A stretch of 64,000 bases of DNA, from NCBI GenBank assembly GCA_035565775.1, contig DATMRW010000025.1:113184-177183 (forward strand), written 5' to 3'. Shown here piece after piece: positions 34,255 to 42,099 of the stretch. Position numbers and translations under genes: made by a program. The notes under the pieces are model-generated. The model ran no database searches. It had not been told where the DNA came from and saw nothing but the letters and a program-made list of their open reading frames with translations. Each line of letters begins with the position of its first letter. Position 1 is the stretch's first letter. The stretch comes from PRO6 sp035565775 (GTDB taxonomy: Bacteria > Pseudomonadota > Alphaproteobacteria > Rhizobiales > Xanthobacteraceae).

Positions 34255-36426
34255 ATGGCCACCGTTGCACCAAGCATTGACATCGATTTCTACAGCGATG
34301 AGGTCATCCGCGACCCTTATCCGCTCTACAAGATGATGCGGGACGCCGGCCCGGTCGTCTGGCTGCGAAGGCACAACGCATTTGCCTTCGCGCGATACGA
34401 GGAGGTCGTGGCGGGGCTCCGCAACAGTGCGCTGTATCAGTCGAGCAAGGGCGTTTCGCTGAACGAGCGGACCAACAACATGCTGGTCGGCAGCACGCTG
34501 AATTCCGACCCGCCGGCGCATGATATCACCCGGTCGATCACCGCCGCGCCGCTGCTGCCGGGGGCGCTCGAGGTCGTTCGTGAGCGGATCGAGGCCGCGG
34601 CCGATCATCTCGTCGATCGCCTGGTCGCGCGGCGAACGATCGACGCGGTGCCGGATCTCGCCCAGTATCTGCCGGTCACGATCGTGTCCGAGCTGGTCGG
34701 ACTGCCCGACGCAGGCCGGGAAAAGATGCTCGACTGGGCGGCGGCGACATTCGATCTGTTCGCATCGGAGAACGCGCGGACGGAAGCCGCGTTCGCCGTT
34801 CTGACGGACCTCAAGAAATTCCTTGATGAGTACGGCGTTCCCGAAAAGCTCAAGCCGGGTGGCTGGGCCGCGCGCATCTTTGAAGTCGGGAGCGAGCGCG
34901 GCATCCCGCCTGCGACCTGCGCGCAGCTGATGCGGGACTATATCAACCCCAGTCTCGACACGACGATTTCCGCGACTGGCTTTGCGATCTGGCTGTTTGC
35001 GCAGAACCCGGCGCAGTGGGACCGTATCCGCAAGGATCCATCGCTGATTGACAATGCGATTGAAGAGGTTGTGCGGCTTGCATCGCCGATCCGGTCATTT
35101 TCGCGCTATGTCGCCGCGGATGTCGAGGTCGGCGGCGTGCTTCTGCCCAAGGGCTCGCGCGTGATGATGGTCTACGCCTCGGCGAACCGTGACGAGCGCA
35201 AATGGACCAACCCGGATGCGTTCGATATCACGCGCAAGGTCAAGGATCACGTCGGCTTCGGCAGCGGCGTTCACATGTGCATGGGGATGCACCTTGCGCG
35301 GCTCGAAATCCATTCGCTCCTGACCTCGCTTGCGCGCAAGGTCGAACGGTTTGAGCTCGCCGGGCCGACATCCTTCGCGATGAACAATACGATCCGCGCT
35401 TTTGCGTCCCTGCCGATGATCTTGCATCCCGCGCGGGAGGAGGTCACCGTCGCTGTGAGGACGCCGGCGCCGGCGGCCGCGCAGTGGATCGAAACGGTGA
35501 TCACCAGGCGCACTGATGAGGCCGAGGGCGTGGTTTCGCTGACGCTGCGCGACCTCAACGGCGAGTGCCTGCCGGAGTTTGCGCCCGGCGCTCATGTCGA
35601 TGTGCGGCTGAAGGATGGACTCGTGCGGCAGTATTCGCTGTCGAACGACCCTGCCGATCGCTCGCACTACCGCATCGGCGTCTTCCATACGCCGGATTCG
35701 CGGGGAGGTTCGCGCGCGGTCCATGAGGAGTTGTTCGTCGGGCAGCTCGTGAGGATCAGCCGGCCGCGGAACAATTTTCCTCTGTCGGGTGACGCCAAGC
35801 GCTCGATCCTGATTGCGGGCGGCATCGGAGTGACGCCGCTCTTGTCGATGGCTGCGCATCTCTACCGGCAGGGCGCGACATTCGATCTGCACTACTGCAC
35901 GCGCTCGGCCTCGCGAACGGCGTTCAGAGCGGAAATCGAGAGTTTTGGGCCGCGCGCGGCGTTCTATCACGATGACGATCCTGCGAACGGTCGTTTCGAT
36001 ATCGAGGCCGTGCTGCAAGTGCCGGCGCCGAACACACATGTCTATGTCTGCGGTCCCAAGGGCTTCATGGACTTTGTCACACAGGCAGCCGCAAGACTTG
36101 GCTGGCCCGCCGCGCAGGTGCATGTCGAACACTTTGGCGCGGAGATCGATACGGACGGAGAGCCTTTTACTGTCGTCGCAGCGCGCAGCGGGCAGACCGT
36201 GGACGTCGCTCCGGGCCAGACCATCGCCGAGGCGCTCGCGACCGTCGGCATCGTGTTCGACACCTCGTGCCGCTCCGGTGTCTGCGGCACGTGCCTGACC
36301 AGGGTGATCGAAGGAACGCCGGACCATCGCGATCTCGTACTGACCGAGGTGGAAAAAGCCTCGAACGAGAAAATTACGATCTGCTGCTCGCGCTCGCGCA
36401 GCCGCCAGCTAGTCCTCGATATCTGA
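34255..36426 (+). CDS. Self-sufficient cytochrome P450 fused to phthalate-dioxygenase-type reductase and [2Fe-2S] ferredoxin
   Basis: 723 residues in one chain; electrons run NAD(P)H to FMN to [2Fe-2S] to heme, so no separate redox partner is needed. P450 domain at residues 1 to about 395: I-helix Asp-Thr-Thr in SLDTTISATG, ExxR in EEVVRLAS, heme-ligand Cys in FGSGVHMCMG (C342). Reductase at about 405-620: FMN site RQYSLSNDP, nicotinamide region IAGGIGVTPLLSMAAHL. Ferredoxin at about 630-723: cluster Cys C672, C677, C680 and C710. The order equals CYP116B enzymes. The ATG at 34255 has GAGGGA nine bases upstream; earlier in-frame starts overlap the SDR gene. Last gene of the operon. Substrate unknown; hydroxylation or O-dealkylation is likely. 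Confidence 0.95.
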   Translation: MATVAPSIDIDFYSDEVIRDPYPLYKMMRDAGPVVWLRRHNAFAFARYEEVVAGLRNSALYQSSKGVSLNERTNNMLVGSTLNSDPPAHDITRSITAAPLLPGALEVVRERIEAAADHLVDRLVARRTIDAVPDLAQYLPVTIVSELVGLPDAGREKMLDWAAATFDLFASENARTEAAFAVLTDLKKFLDEYGVPEKLKPGGWAARIFEVGSERGIPPATCAQLMRDYINPSLDTTISATGFAIWLFAQNPAQWDRIRKDPSLIDNAIEEVVRLASPIRSFSRYVAADVEVGGVLLPKGSRVMMVYASANRDERKWTNPDAFDITRKVKDHVGFGSGVHMCMGMHLARLEIHSLLTSLARKVERFELAGPTSFAMNNTIRAFASLPMILHPAREEVTVAVRTPAPAAAQWIETVITRRTDEAEGVVSLTLRDLNGECLPEFAPGAHVDVRLKDGLVRQYSLSNDPADRSHYRIGVFHTPDSRGGSRAVHEELFVGQLVRISRPRNNFPLSGDAKRSILIAGGIGVTPLLSMAAHLYRQGATFDLHYCTRSASRTAFRAEIESFGPRAAFYHDDDPANGRFDIEAVLQVPAPNTHVYVCGPKGFMDFVTQAAARLGWPAAQVHVEHFGAEIDTDGEPFTVVAARSGQTVDVAPGQTIAEALATVGIVFDTSCRSGVCGTCLTRVIEGTPDHRDLVLTEVEKASNEKITICCSRSRSRQLVLDI

Positions 36427-36485
36427 CAGCGGGGCAGCGAAGCCGATGAGAACGGGCGCCGAGAGAAGAGCTTGAGGCAAGAGCA

Positions 36486-37223
36486 ATGGCGTATGCCCAG
36501 TTGAACCCCGTCATGCCTCCGCTGCCGAGCGAGCCGGGCGAGCACGCGTTGCCGCCGCCGTTGATCGCGCCGGCGACGCGCAGTGAATACATCACCTTAC
36601 TCGCGCACTTTCATCGCGCCGAGGTGGCGCGGATGGCGGGGTGGCGCGACCGGCTCGACCGGACGACGAACTGGTCGGTGACGGTGATCGCAGCGATGCT
36701 GTCGGTGTCGTTCACCACACAGCAGGGGCATGGCATCCTCGTGTTCGCCATGTTCCTGATCCTGTTCCTGATGCTGATCGAATCCCGCCGCTACCGGTTC
36801 TACGATGTGTTTCGGCGGCGCGTCCGGCTGCTTGAGCGCAACTATTATTCGACCATTTTCGATCAGGTCGATCCCGCGCATGGCAAGCTGCTCGCGACTT
36901 TACGCGATGATCTGCGCAAGCCGATGTTCGCCATCGACTTGCGGCACGCGATCGCGCGGCGGCTGCGCCGGAACTATATCTGGATGTTCTGTCTGCTGCT
37001 GTCGGCGTGGCTCGCGCGCGTGTTCGCCGAAGGCAGCGCACATGCGCTGTTTCCCGATGCGGACAGCTTTTATCAGCACTGGTCGGCGGCGGCGGCGATC
37101 GGCCCGTTCGCCGGACGCTACGTCACGGGCGTCGTCATCATGCTTTATTCGTGGCTAGTGTTCGAGCTGTTCACGCGGGACGCACGCGGGGAGGAGCTCC
37201 TCGAAGGCGAAGCCCACGTTTGA
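36486..37223 (+). CDS. DUF2270 integral membrane protein
   Basis: 245 residues. A cytoplasmic Pro-rich start leads into SEYITLLAHFHRAEVARMAG, then WRDRLDRTTNWSVTVIAAML, the DUF2270 core. There are two close membrane helices (about 68-90), a polar middle with ESRRYRFYDVFRRRVRLLER, then two more helices (WMFCLLLSAWLARVF, and YVTGVVIMLYSWLVFELFTR at the end). The function of the family is unknown. It begins 59 bp after the P450 and could be read through from it. It ends just before a strong bidirectional terminator (37254-37284), so it is the last plus-strand gene of this block. Confidence 0.85.
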   Translation: MAYAQLNPVMPPLPSEPGEHALPPPLIAPATRSEYITLLAHFHRAEVARMAGWRDRLDRTTNWSVTVIAAMLSVSFTTQQGHGILVFAMFLILFLMLIESRRYRFYDVFRRRVRLLERNYYSTIFDQVDPAHGKLLATLRDDLRKPMFAIDLRHAIARRLRRNYIWMFCLLLSAWLARVFAEGSAHALFPDADSFYQHWSAAAAIGPFAGRYVTGVVIMLYSWLVFELFTRDARGEELLEGEAHV

Positions 37224-37253
37224 ACTCTGCGCTGATCCTGGTTGATCGGCGCC

Positions 37254-37284
37254 GCGGGGGACGAAAATCGTCCCCCGCTTTTTT
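37254..37284 (+). terminator. Strong intrinsic terminator
   Basis: GCGGGGGACGA-AAA-TCGTCCCCCGC is a perfect 11-bp stem followed by six T (37279-37284). It ends the plus-strand block. It overlaps the region immediately beyond the pobA stop, so it may also serve the minus strand. Confidence 0.95.
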
Positions 37285-37285
37285 A

Positions 37286-38455
37286 TCAGAACGGCAGGCC
37301 GACGTAGTTTTCCGCAAGCGCCGTCTGGGCGGCTTTGGAGCTGACGAGATAGGCGAGTTCTGCCTGCTGGATGTTCTGATCGAAGCTGGTGCTGTCTGGA
37401 AAGCGGTGCAGCAGCTTGGTCATCCACCATGAGAAGCGTTCGGCTTTCCAGACGCGGGCGAGCGCGCGCTGCGGATAGGCGTCAAGATCGGCCTCAGAGT
37501 CGGCGGTGTAGCGTTCGATGAAGCCGCGCGAGAGATAGGCGACGTCGCTGGCGGCAAGGTTGAGACCCTTTGCGCCGGTCGGCGGAACGATGTGCGCCGC
37601 GTCGCCGGCGAGAAAGAGGCGACCATAGCGCATCGGCTCGGCAACGAAGCTGCGCAGCGGCGCGATGCTCTTCTCGATCGACGCCCCGGTCATGAGGTTT
37701 TTCGCGGTGTCCGCGTCGAGGCGAAGGGCCAGCTCTTCCCAGAAGCGGTCGTCGCTCCAGTCCTCAACCCGTTCATCGAGGCCGCATTGCAGATAGTAGC
37801 GGCTACGGGTGGACGAGCGCATGGAGCACAGCGCAAAGCCACGGTCATGGTTGACGTAGATGAGCTCCTCCGACACCGGCGGCTGATCGACCAGAATGCC
37901 GAGCCAGCCGAAGGGATAGATGCGCTCGTGGGTGCGCAGTACATTTGCCGGGATCGTGCGGCGGCTGACGCCGTGAAAGCCGTCGCAACCGACGACATAG
38001 TCGCAGACCAGCTCGTGGTTCTTGCCATCCTTGCGATATCGAACGATCGGGCGATCGGTATCGATGTCGAAAATGCTGACATCGAGTGCCTCATAGACGG
38101 TCGGCGCGCCGCAGGCTTCGCGAACCTGCATGAGGTCGCGTGTCACCTCCGTCTGGCCATAGACGGTGACGATCTTTCCCGTGAGTTCGCGGAAGTCGAT
38201 GCGGTGACGCATGCCCGCGAACGCAATCTCGGTGCCGTCATGCGGAAGGCCTTCGCTGCGCATCCGGTCGCCGGCGCCGGCCTCGTTGATCAGATCGACG
38301 GTGCCTTGCTCCAGAACGCCGGCGCGAATGCGGCCGAGCACATAGTCTTTCGACCTCAGTTCGAGGATGACGGTATCGATGCCGGCGTTATGCAGAAGCT
38401 GGCCGAGCAGAAGGCCCGATGGACCAGACCCGATGATGGCGACCTGAGTGCGCAT
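37286..38455 (-). CDS. pobA: 4-hydroxybenzoate 3-monooxygenase (p-hydroxybenzoate hydroxylase)
   Basis: FAD- and NADPH-dependent hydroxylase making protocatechuate from 4-hydroxybenzoate. 389 residues from the ATG at 38455 (GAGGGAG upstream), close to the 394 of the Pseudomonas enzyme. FAD-binding GSGPSGLLLG; the family DG motif in VGCDGFHGVSR; and the second FAD motif LFLAGDAAHIVPPTGAKGLN. Segments RAGVLEQGTVDLI and MTKLLHRFP are characteristic of PobA rather than general group A hydroxylases. Alone on its strand, with 279 bp before it containing an 8-bp palindrome. It may drain the product of the P450 cluster toward protocatechuate (inference). Confidence 0.96.
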   Translation of the reverse strand: MRTQVAIIGSGPSGLLLGQLLHNAGIDTVILELRSKDYVLGRIRAGVLEQGTVDLINEAGAGDRMRSEGLPHDGTEIAFAGMRHRIDFRELTGKIVTVYGQTEVTRDLMQVREACGAPTVYEALDVSIFDIDTDRPIVRYRKDGKNHELVCDYVVGCDGFHGVSRRTIPANVLRTHERIYPFGWLGILVDQPPVSEELIYVNHDRGFALCSMRSSTRSRYYLQCGLDERVEDWSDDRFWEELALRLDADTAKNLMTGASIEKSIAPLRSFVAEPMRYGRLFLAGDAAHIVPPTGAKGLNLAASDVAYLSRGFIERYTADSEADLDAYPQRALARVWKAERFSWWMTKLLHRFPDSTSFDQNIQQAELAYLVSSKAAQTALAENYVGLPF

Positions 38456-38684
38456 GATGTGAAACTCCCTCGGAATTGATCTTGGCCCGATCTTGAGCAA
38501 GGCCCGGCGCGGGGCGCGGAAAAATTGGTCCTGGCTGTTGCTGCTCTGGCTTGTTGGTTTTTCTGCGCCGGTTTGAGGCGGGCTTTGTGAGACGGGCGCA
38601 TGCGGGCGCGCGACAGCGGCACGATGCAAGCCGCTTCGTTGTTTCACGCGAGGCTGGTTATGAGAAATACCAATTTGGCTGTGG

Positions 38685-38706
38685 GCCATATCCAAAACGA
38701 TATGGC
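38685..38706. promoter_or_regulatory. Perfect palindrome upstream of pobA
   Basis: GCCATATC-CAAAAC-GATATGGC, a perfect 8-bp inverted repeat in the intergenic region between hmuV and pobA, about 230 bp before the pobA start. Possible operator for a pobA regulator. No such regulator gene is adjacent. Confidence 0.5.
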
Positions 38707-38734
38707 AGTTTAGCCGCTTTGCGCGCGCCGAAAA

Positions 38735-39553
38735 TCAGCGTGCGTTTTGCGCCTGGCGGTCGCTCAGCGGCTGCATCTGTTGAGGCAGTAGGACCGGGCT
38801 GCCATCGCTGTGGTGCTGGATTTTGGCGTCGACCTCGAAGACGTCGCGGAGCAGGGCGTCGGTAATCGTGCGCACCGGCGTATCGTCTGCGGCAACCGCG
38901 CCGCTGCGCACGACGACGATCCGGCTGGCGAAGCGGACCGCGAGATTGAGGTCATGCAGCACGGCGACCACCGCGGTTCCATTGCGCGCGCGGCGGCCGG
39001 CAATCTCGACGAGTTCGATCTGATGGCGAAGGTCGAGGCTCGACGTCGGCTCGTCGAGCAGCAGCAGGCCTGCGCCGTGCATTGCTTCGCCGCGCGCGAG
39101 CTGGACGAGGACGCGGGCGAAATGCGCCCGCTGCTGCTCGCCGCCCGAGAGCGTCGGCAGTTTGCGATGGCGCAGATGCGCGACGGCGACTTCGCGGAGC
39201 GCGGCCTCGACCAGCGGCCGTGCCGCGGCCGCGCCGATGTCTCCGGCTCCCATCTGGACGATCTCCTCGACCGTGAACGGGAACGCGACGCTGACATTCT
39301 GCGACAGGGTCGCGCGATGGTTGGCGAGTTCGCGGGGGGAATAGGAGGCAAGGGCGCGCTTTTTCAGCACGATGCTGCCGCGTGTCGGCTTGAGGTCGCC
39401 GGAAAGGAGCCGCAGCAACGTCGATTTGCCCGCGCCATTCGGCCCGACGATGGCGATCATCTCTCCGGCCTGGATGCAAAGGTCGATGCCGTTCACCAGC
39501 AGCGAACCGTTGATATCGAGCGCGAGCGATCGGGCCTCAAGCACGGGCGTCAT
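38735..39553 (-). CDS. hmuV: Heme ABC transporter ATPase
   Basis: 272 residues. Walker A GPNGAGKSTLLRLLSG, signature LSGGEQQRAHFARVL, Walker B GLLLLDEPTSSLD and switch His in LHDLNLAVRF are complete. The LHDLNLA and LxLLDEPTSSLD wording is typical of the heme/iron-siderophore importer family. Powers hemin import with the HmuU permease. Last gene of hmuPTUV; its start overlaps the hmuU stop by 4 bp. Confidence 0.96.
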   Translation of the reverse strand: MTPVLEARSLALDINGSLLVNGIDLCIQAGEMIAIVGPNGAGKSTLLRLLSGDLKPTRGSIVLKKRALASYSPRELANHRATLSQNVSVAFPFTVEEIVQMGAGDIGAAAARPLVEAALREVAVAHLRHRKLPTLSGGEQQRAHFARVLVQLARGEAMHGAGLLLLDEPTSSLDLRHQIELVEIAGRRARNGTAVVAVLHDLNLAVRFASRIVVVRSGAVAADDTPVRTITDALLRDVFEVDAKIQHHSDGSPVLLPQQMQPLSDRQAQNAR

Positions 39554-40650
39554 AGTCCGACGAGCCCCCGTTGACGCAAGAGGATGGCGAGGAAGAACGG
39601 CGCGCCGATGGCGGCCGTGAGAATGCCAATCGGCATTTCCGCAGGCGCCACGATGGTGCGGGCAAGGCTATCCGCGCCGACCACCAAAATCGCGCCGAGA
39701 ATGGCGGACGCCGGAAGAAGTAGGCGGTGCGACGGACCGATGACGAGGCGCAGCAGATGCGGCACGACAATGCCGATGAAGCCCACGACGCCGCAGATGG
39801 AAACGGCGACGCCGGTCAGCGCCGATATCAGCACGATCGAGACGCGCTTGAGCTTTTCCACATTGATGCCGGAATGAAAGGCCTCGGACTCGCCTAGCAC
39901 CAGAAGATCAAGCCCGCGCGCGACCCATAGGCAGGCCAGCATGCCGATCGCGAGGACCGGCGCGGCCGTCGCCGTCTTGCTCCAGGTTGCGCCGCTGAAC
40001 GAGCCGAGCATCCAGAAGGTGATATCGCGCAACTGGCGATCGTCGGCGACGAAAACCAGCACGCCAAGTCCCGCATTGGCGATGGCGGCGATTGCGAGGC
40101 CCGCCAGGAGAAAAATCGCGATCGAGGTGCGCCCGGCGCGGCTCGCGATCACATAGAGCATGATGGTTGTGAACAGCGAACCGGCGAAGGCGGCGAGCGG
40201 CAGCAGCTCATCCTGCATGAACTGGACGCTTGCGCCGAAGCGGCTGTCGATGAACACGATGGCGGCGGCGGCGGCAAACGCTCCGCCGCTCGACACGCCG
40301 ACAAGCGCGGGATCGGCGAGGGGATTGCGAAACAGCCCCTGCATGATGGCGCCGGACACGGCAAGCAGGCCGCCGACAATTCCCGCTGCAGCGATGCGCG
40401 GGATGCGGATCGACCATAAGACCAGCTGGTCGCGTTGCAATAACGCGTCGGGGACGCTTTCACGCCAGAAGCCGAGCGCAGCGGGTAGCCGTGCGACGGG
40501 GATGCCGGCGGCGCCGACCGTGATGGTAAGGATGACGGTTCCTGTCAGCGCAACAAGAAGAACTGCGATGATCAATGTCGCCGCAGGCCGGATCATTGCA
40601 CGGCTGGAGCGCAAGGAAAGGCGCGACGGCTCGGCTGCCATGATCGTCAT
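39550..40650 (-). CDS. hmuU: Heme ABC transporter permease (FecCD family)
   Basis: 366-residue inner-membrane protein with about ten hydrophobic helices. FecCD motifs: RIPRIAAAGIVGGLLAVSGA, then MQGLFRNPLADPALVGVSSG; ICGVVGFIGIVVPHLLRLVI; and GPSHRLLLPASAILGAILVV near the end. Forms the channel with HmuV. Both ends overlap neighbours by 4 bp (ATGA), showing coupled translation of hmuT-hmuU-hmuV. Confidence 0.96.
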   Translation of the reverse strand: MTIMAAEPSRLSLRSSRAMIRPAATLIIAVLLVALTGTVILTITVGAAGIPVARLPAALGFWRESVPDALLQRDQLVLWSIRIPRIAAAGIVGGLLAVSGAIMQGLFRNPLADPALVGVSSGGAFAAAAAIVFIDSRFGASVQFMQDELLPLAAFAGSLFTTIMLYVIASRAGRTSIAIFLLAGLAIAAIANAGLGVLVFVADDRQLRDITFWMLGSFSGATWSKTATAAPVLAIGMLACLWVARGLDLLVLGESEAFHSGINVEKLKRVSIVLISALTGVAVSICGVVGFIGIVVPHLLRLVIGPSHRLLLPASAILGAILVVGADSLARTIVAPAEMPIGILTAAIGAPFFLAILLRQRGLVGL

Positions 40651-41627
40651 TGCCTGCAGTTCGCGGTCAACGCAGCGGGGGTGAAACCGTCCGCGGCGCG
40701 GGCTAGCGAAGGGTAGAGCAGGAGCGACAGGTCGCGCGCAGCTGCGGCGGTGCGCGGGCCGAAGCCGAGCAGGTAAAGCCCTTCCATCGAGATGAACGAT
40801 TTTGTCTGGACTGCCGGCGTCAGCGCGAACGCCGGATGAGCATAGATTGCCTGCGCCTCCAGCGTATCCTTGCCGCGCCCGATGGTCAGCACCACCTCCG
40901 GCTTCGCCGCGACGATCGCCTCGTCGGTGATCGTCTTGTAGCCGTCGTATCCTTCGACGGCATTGACGCCGCCGGACAGCGCGATGATCTCATTCGCCGC
41001 AGTGTTGCTGCCGGCGACCATGGCGCGGCCGTTGAGAAGCGACATCACAAACATCACCCGCACGGGCTTTGTGATCTTGCCGCGCAGTTCGCGAAGTTGT
41101 GCGAGGTCTCCGACGACCGCCGTCGTCAGGCATGCGGTGCGCGAGCCTGCGCCCATGGCATCGCCGACGAGTTTGATCCGGTCGAGGAGTCCTTCCTCGG
41201 AAAACGTTTCCGGGATGATCACCATCGGGATTTTTGCTGCCTCGAGCACGGCGATGGTTTCCTTCGGCCCGGCGCCCTGGGTCGCGAGCACGAGGGAGGG
41301 GTTGAGGCCAAGAATGCCCTCGGGGGAAAGCTGGCGCATATAGCCGACATTGGGCTTGTCGCGCAGCGCGGCGTCGGGAAAAACGCTGGTTGAATCGACG
41401 CCGACGATCCGCTCCTCGAAGCCGAGCCCATAGAGAATTTCGGTCACGGCGCCGCCGATCGATACGATCCTCGAACTGTCGGCGACTTCGACGCTCTTGT
41501 TTCGCGCATCGCGGACAACAATGCCTGCCGCGAGTGCCGGCGTGGCAAAAGCATTGAGACCTGCGGTTGCCGCGATTGCGACCGCAAGCGTCGAGTGTCT
41601 GGCAATGGACGCGATGCGATGTTTCAT
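40647..41627 (-). CDS. hmuT: Heme-binding periplasmic protein
   Basis: 326 residues with a Sec signal peptide (TLAVAIAATAGLNAFATPALAA). Class III periplasmic binding fold: RIVSIGGAVTEILYGLGFEE, then VGVDSTSVFPDAALRDKPNV, and LSPEGILGLNPSLVLA. The second lobe carries AANEIIALSGGVNAVEGYDG and ALTPAVQTKSFISMEGLYLL. Hands hemin from the outer-membrane receptor to HmuUV. Overlaps hmuP upstream by 4 bp. Confidence 0.95.
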   Translation of the reverse strand: MKHRIASIARHSTLAVAIAATAGLNAFATPALAAGIVVRDARNKSVEVADSSRIVSIGGAVTEILYGLGFEERIVGVDSTSVFPDAALRDKPNVGYMRQLSPEGILGLNPSLVLATQGAGPKETIAVLEAAKIPMVIIPETFSEEGLLDRIKLVGDAMGAGSRTACLTTAVVGDLAQLRELRGKITKPVRVMFVMSLLNGRAMVAGSNTAANEIIALSGGVNAVEGYDGYKTITDEAIVAAKPEVVLTIGRGKDTLEAQAIYAHPAFALTPAVQTKSFISMEGLYLLGFGPRTAAAARDLSLLLYPSLARAADGFTPAALTANCRQ

Positions 41628-41845
41628 TTTGTCAGGATCAGTTTGTTCTGCGACGTCAGCCGGAGCCGATAAACATCCTCGCCGTGCGTGATGACGAGTT
41701 CGCGGCCGCCGAAGAACAGGTCGCGGCTTTTGATGGCGCCGTCTCGGATCGTCACTTGGCGTTCGTTCGCAGCCATTCCGGTTCGCCTGTTCAGGTCATC
41801 AGCCGACTTGGCATTGGACGACTTGGTGTTGTCAGGGTCTGGCAT
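41624..41845 (-). CDS. hmuP: Hemin uptake protein HmuP/HemP
   Basis: 73 residues ending VYRLRLTSQNKLILTK, the hallmark of the HemP/HmuP family, with SRDLFFGGRELVITHGED before it. In rhizobia HmuP is a small activator needed for hmuR expression under iron limitation (family knowledge). First gene of hmuPTUV and divergent from hmuR, so it likely acts on the shared intergenic region holding the 41912-41928 palindrome. Confidence 0.93.
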   Translation of the reverse strand: MPDPDNTKSSNAKSADDLNRRTGMAANERQVTIRDGAIKSRDLFFGGRELVITHGEDVYRLRLTSQNKLILTK

Positions 41846-41911
41846 TTGGAATCCCGATTGAAGGAATTTTGACCTTTATAGGAATGACGTCCGCCAATCC
41901 AACCGTCGCAA

Positions 41912-41928
41912 TTTACAATCGATGTAAA
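41912..41928. promoter_or_regulatory. Palindromic operator candidate between hmuP and hmuR
   Basis: TTTACA-ATCGA-TGTAAA, a perfect 6-bp inverted repeat with a 5-bp spacer. It is centred about 75 bp from the hmuP start and 180 bp from the hmuR start. A good candidate for an iron- or heme-responsive site (Irr, Fur-type or HmuP box); which one cannot be told from sequence alone. Confidence 0.65.
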
Positions 41929-42099
41929 CAACGTCGCGGCTGATTGACCCCTCCGCTCGGCTCGGATTAGCTATTGCATGCAGCGAGCGGAGAACCGTGC
42001 CGCGCGCTTCGACTTTGGCAGCCAGCAAGCCATTGCATTCATTGCAGCGCCCGCCAGCCAGGCCCAAGAATTTCTGACATCGTTGGTAGTGGGGCTGTA

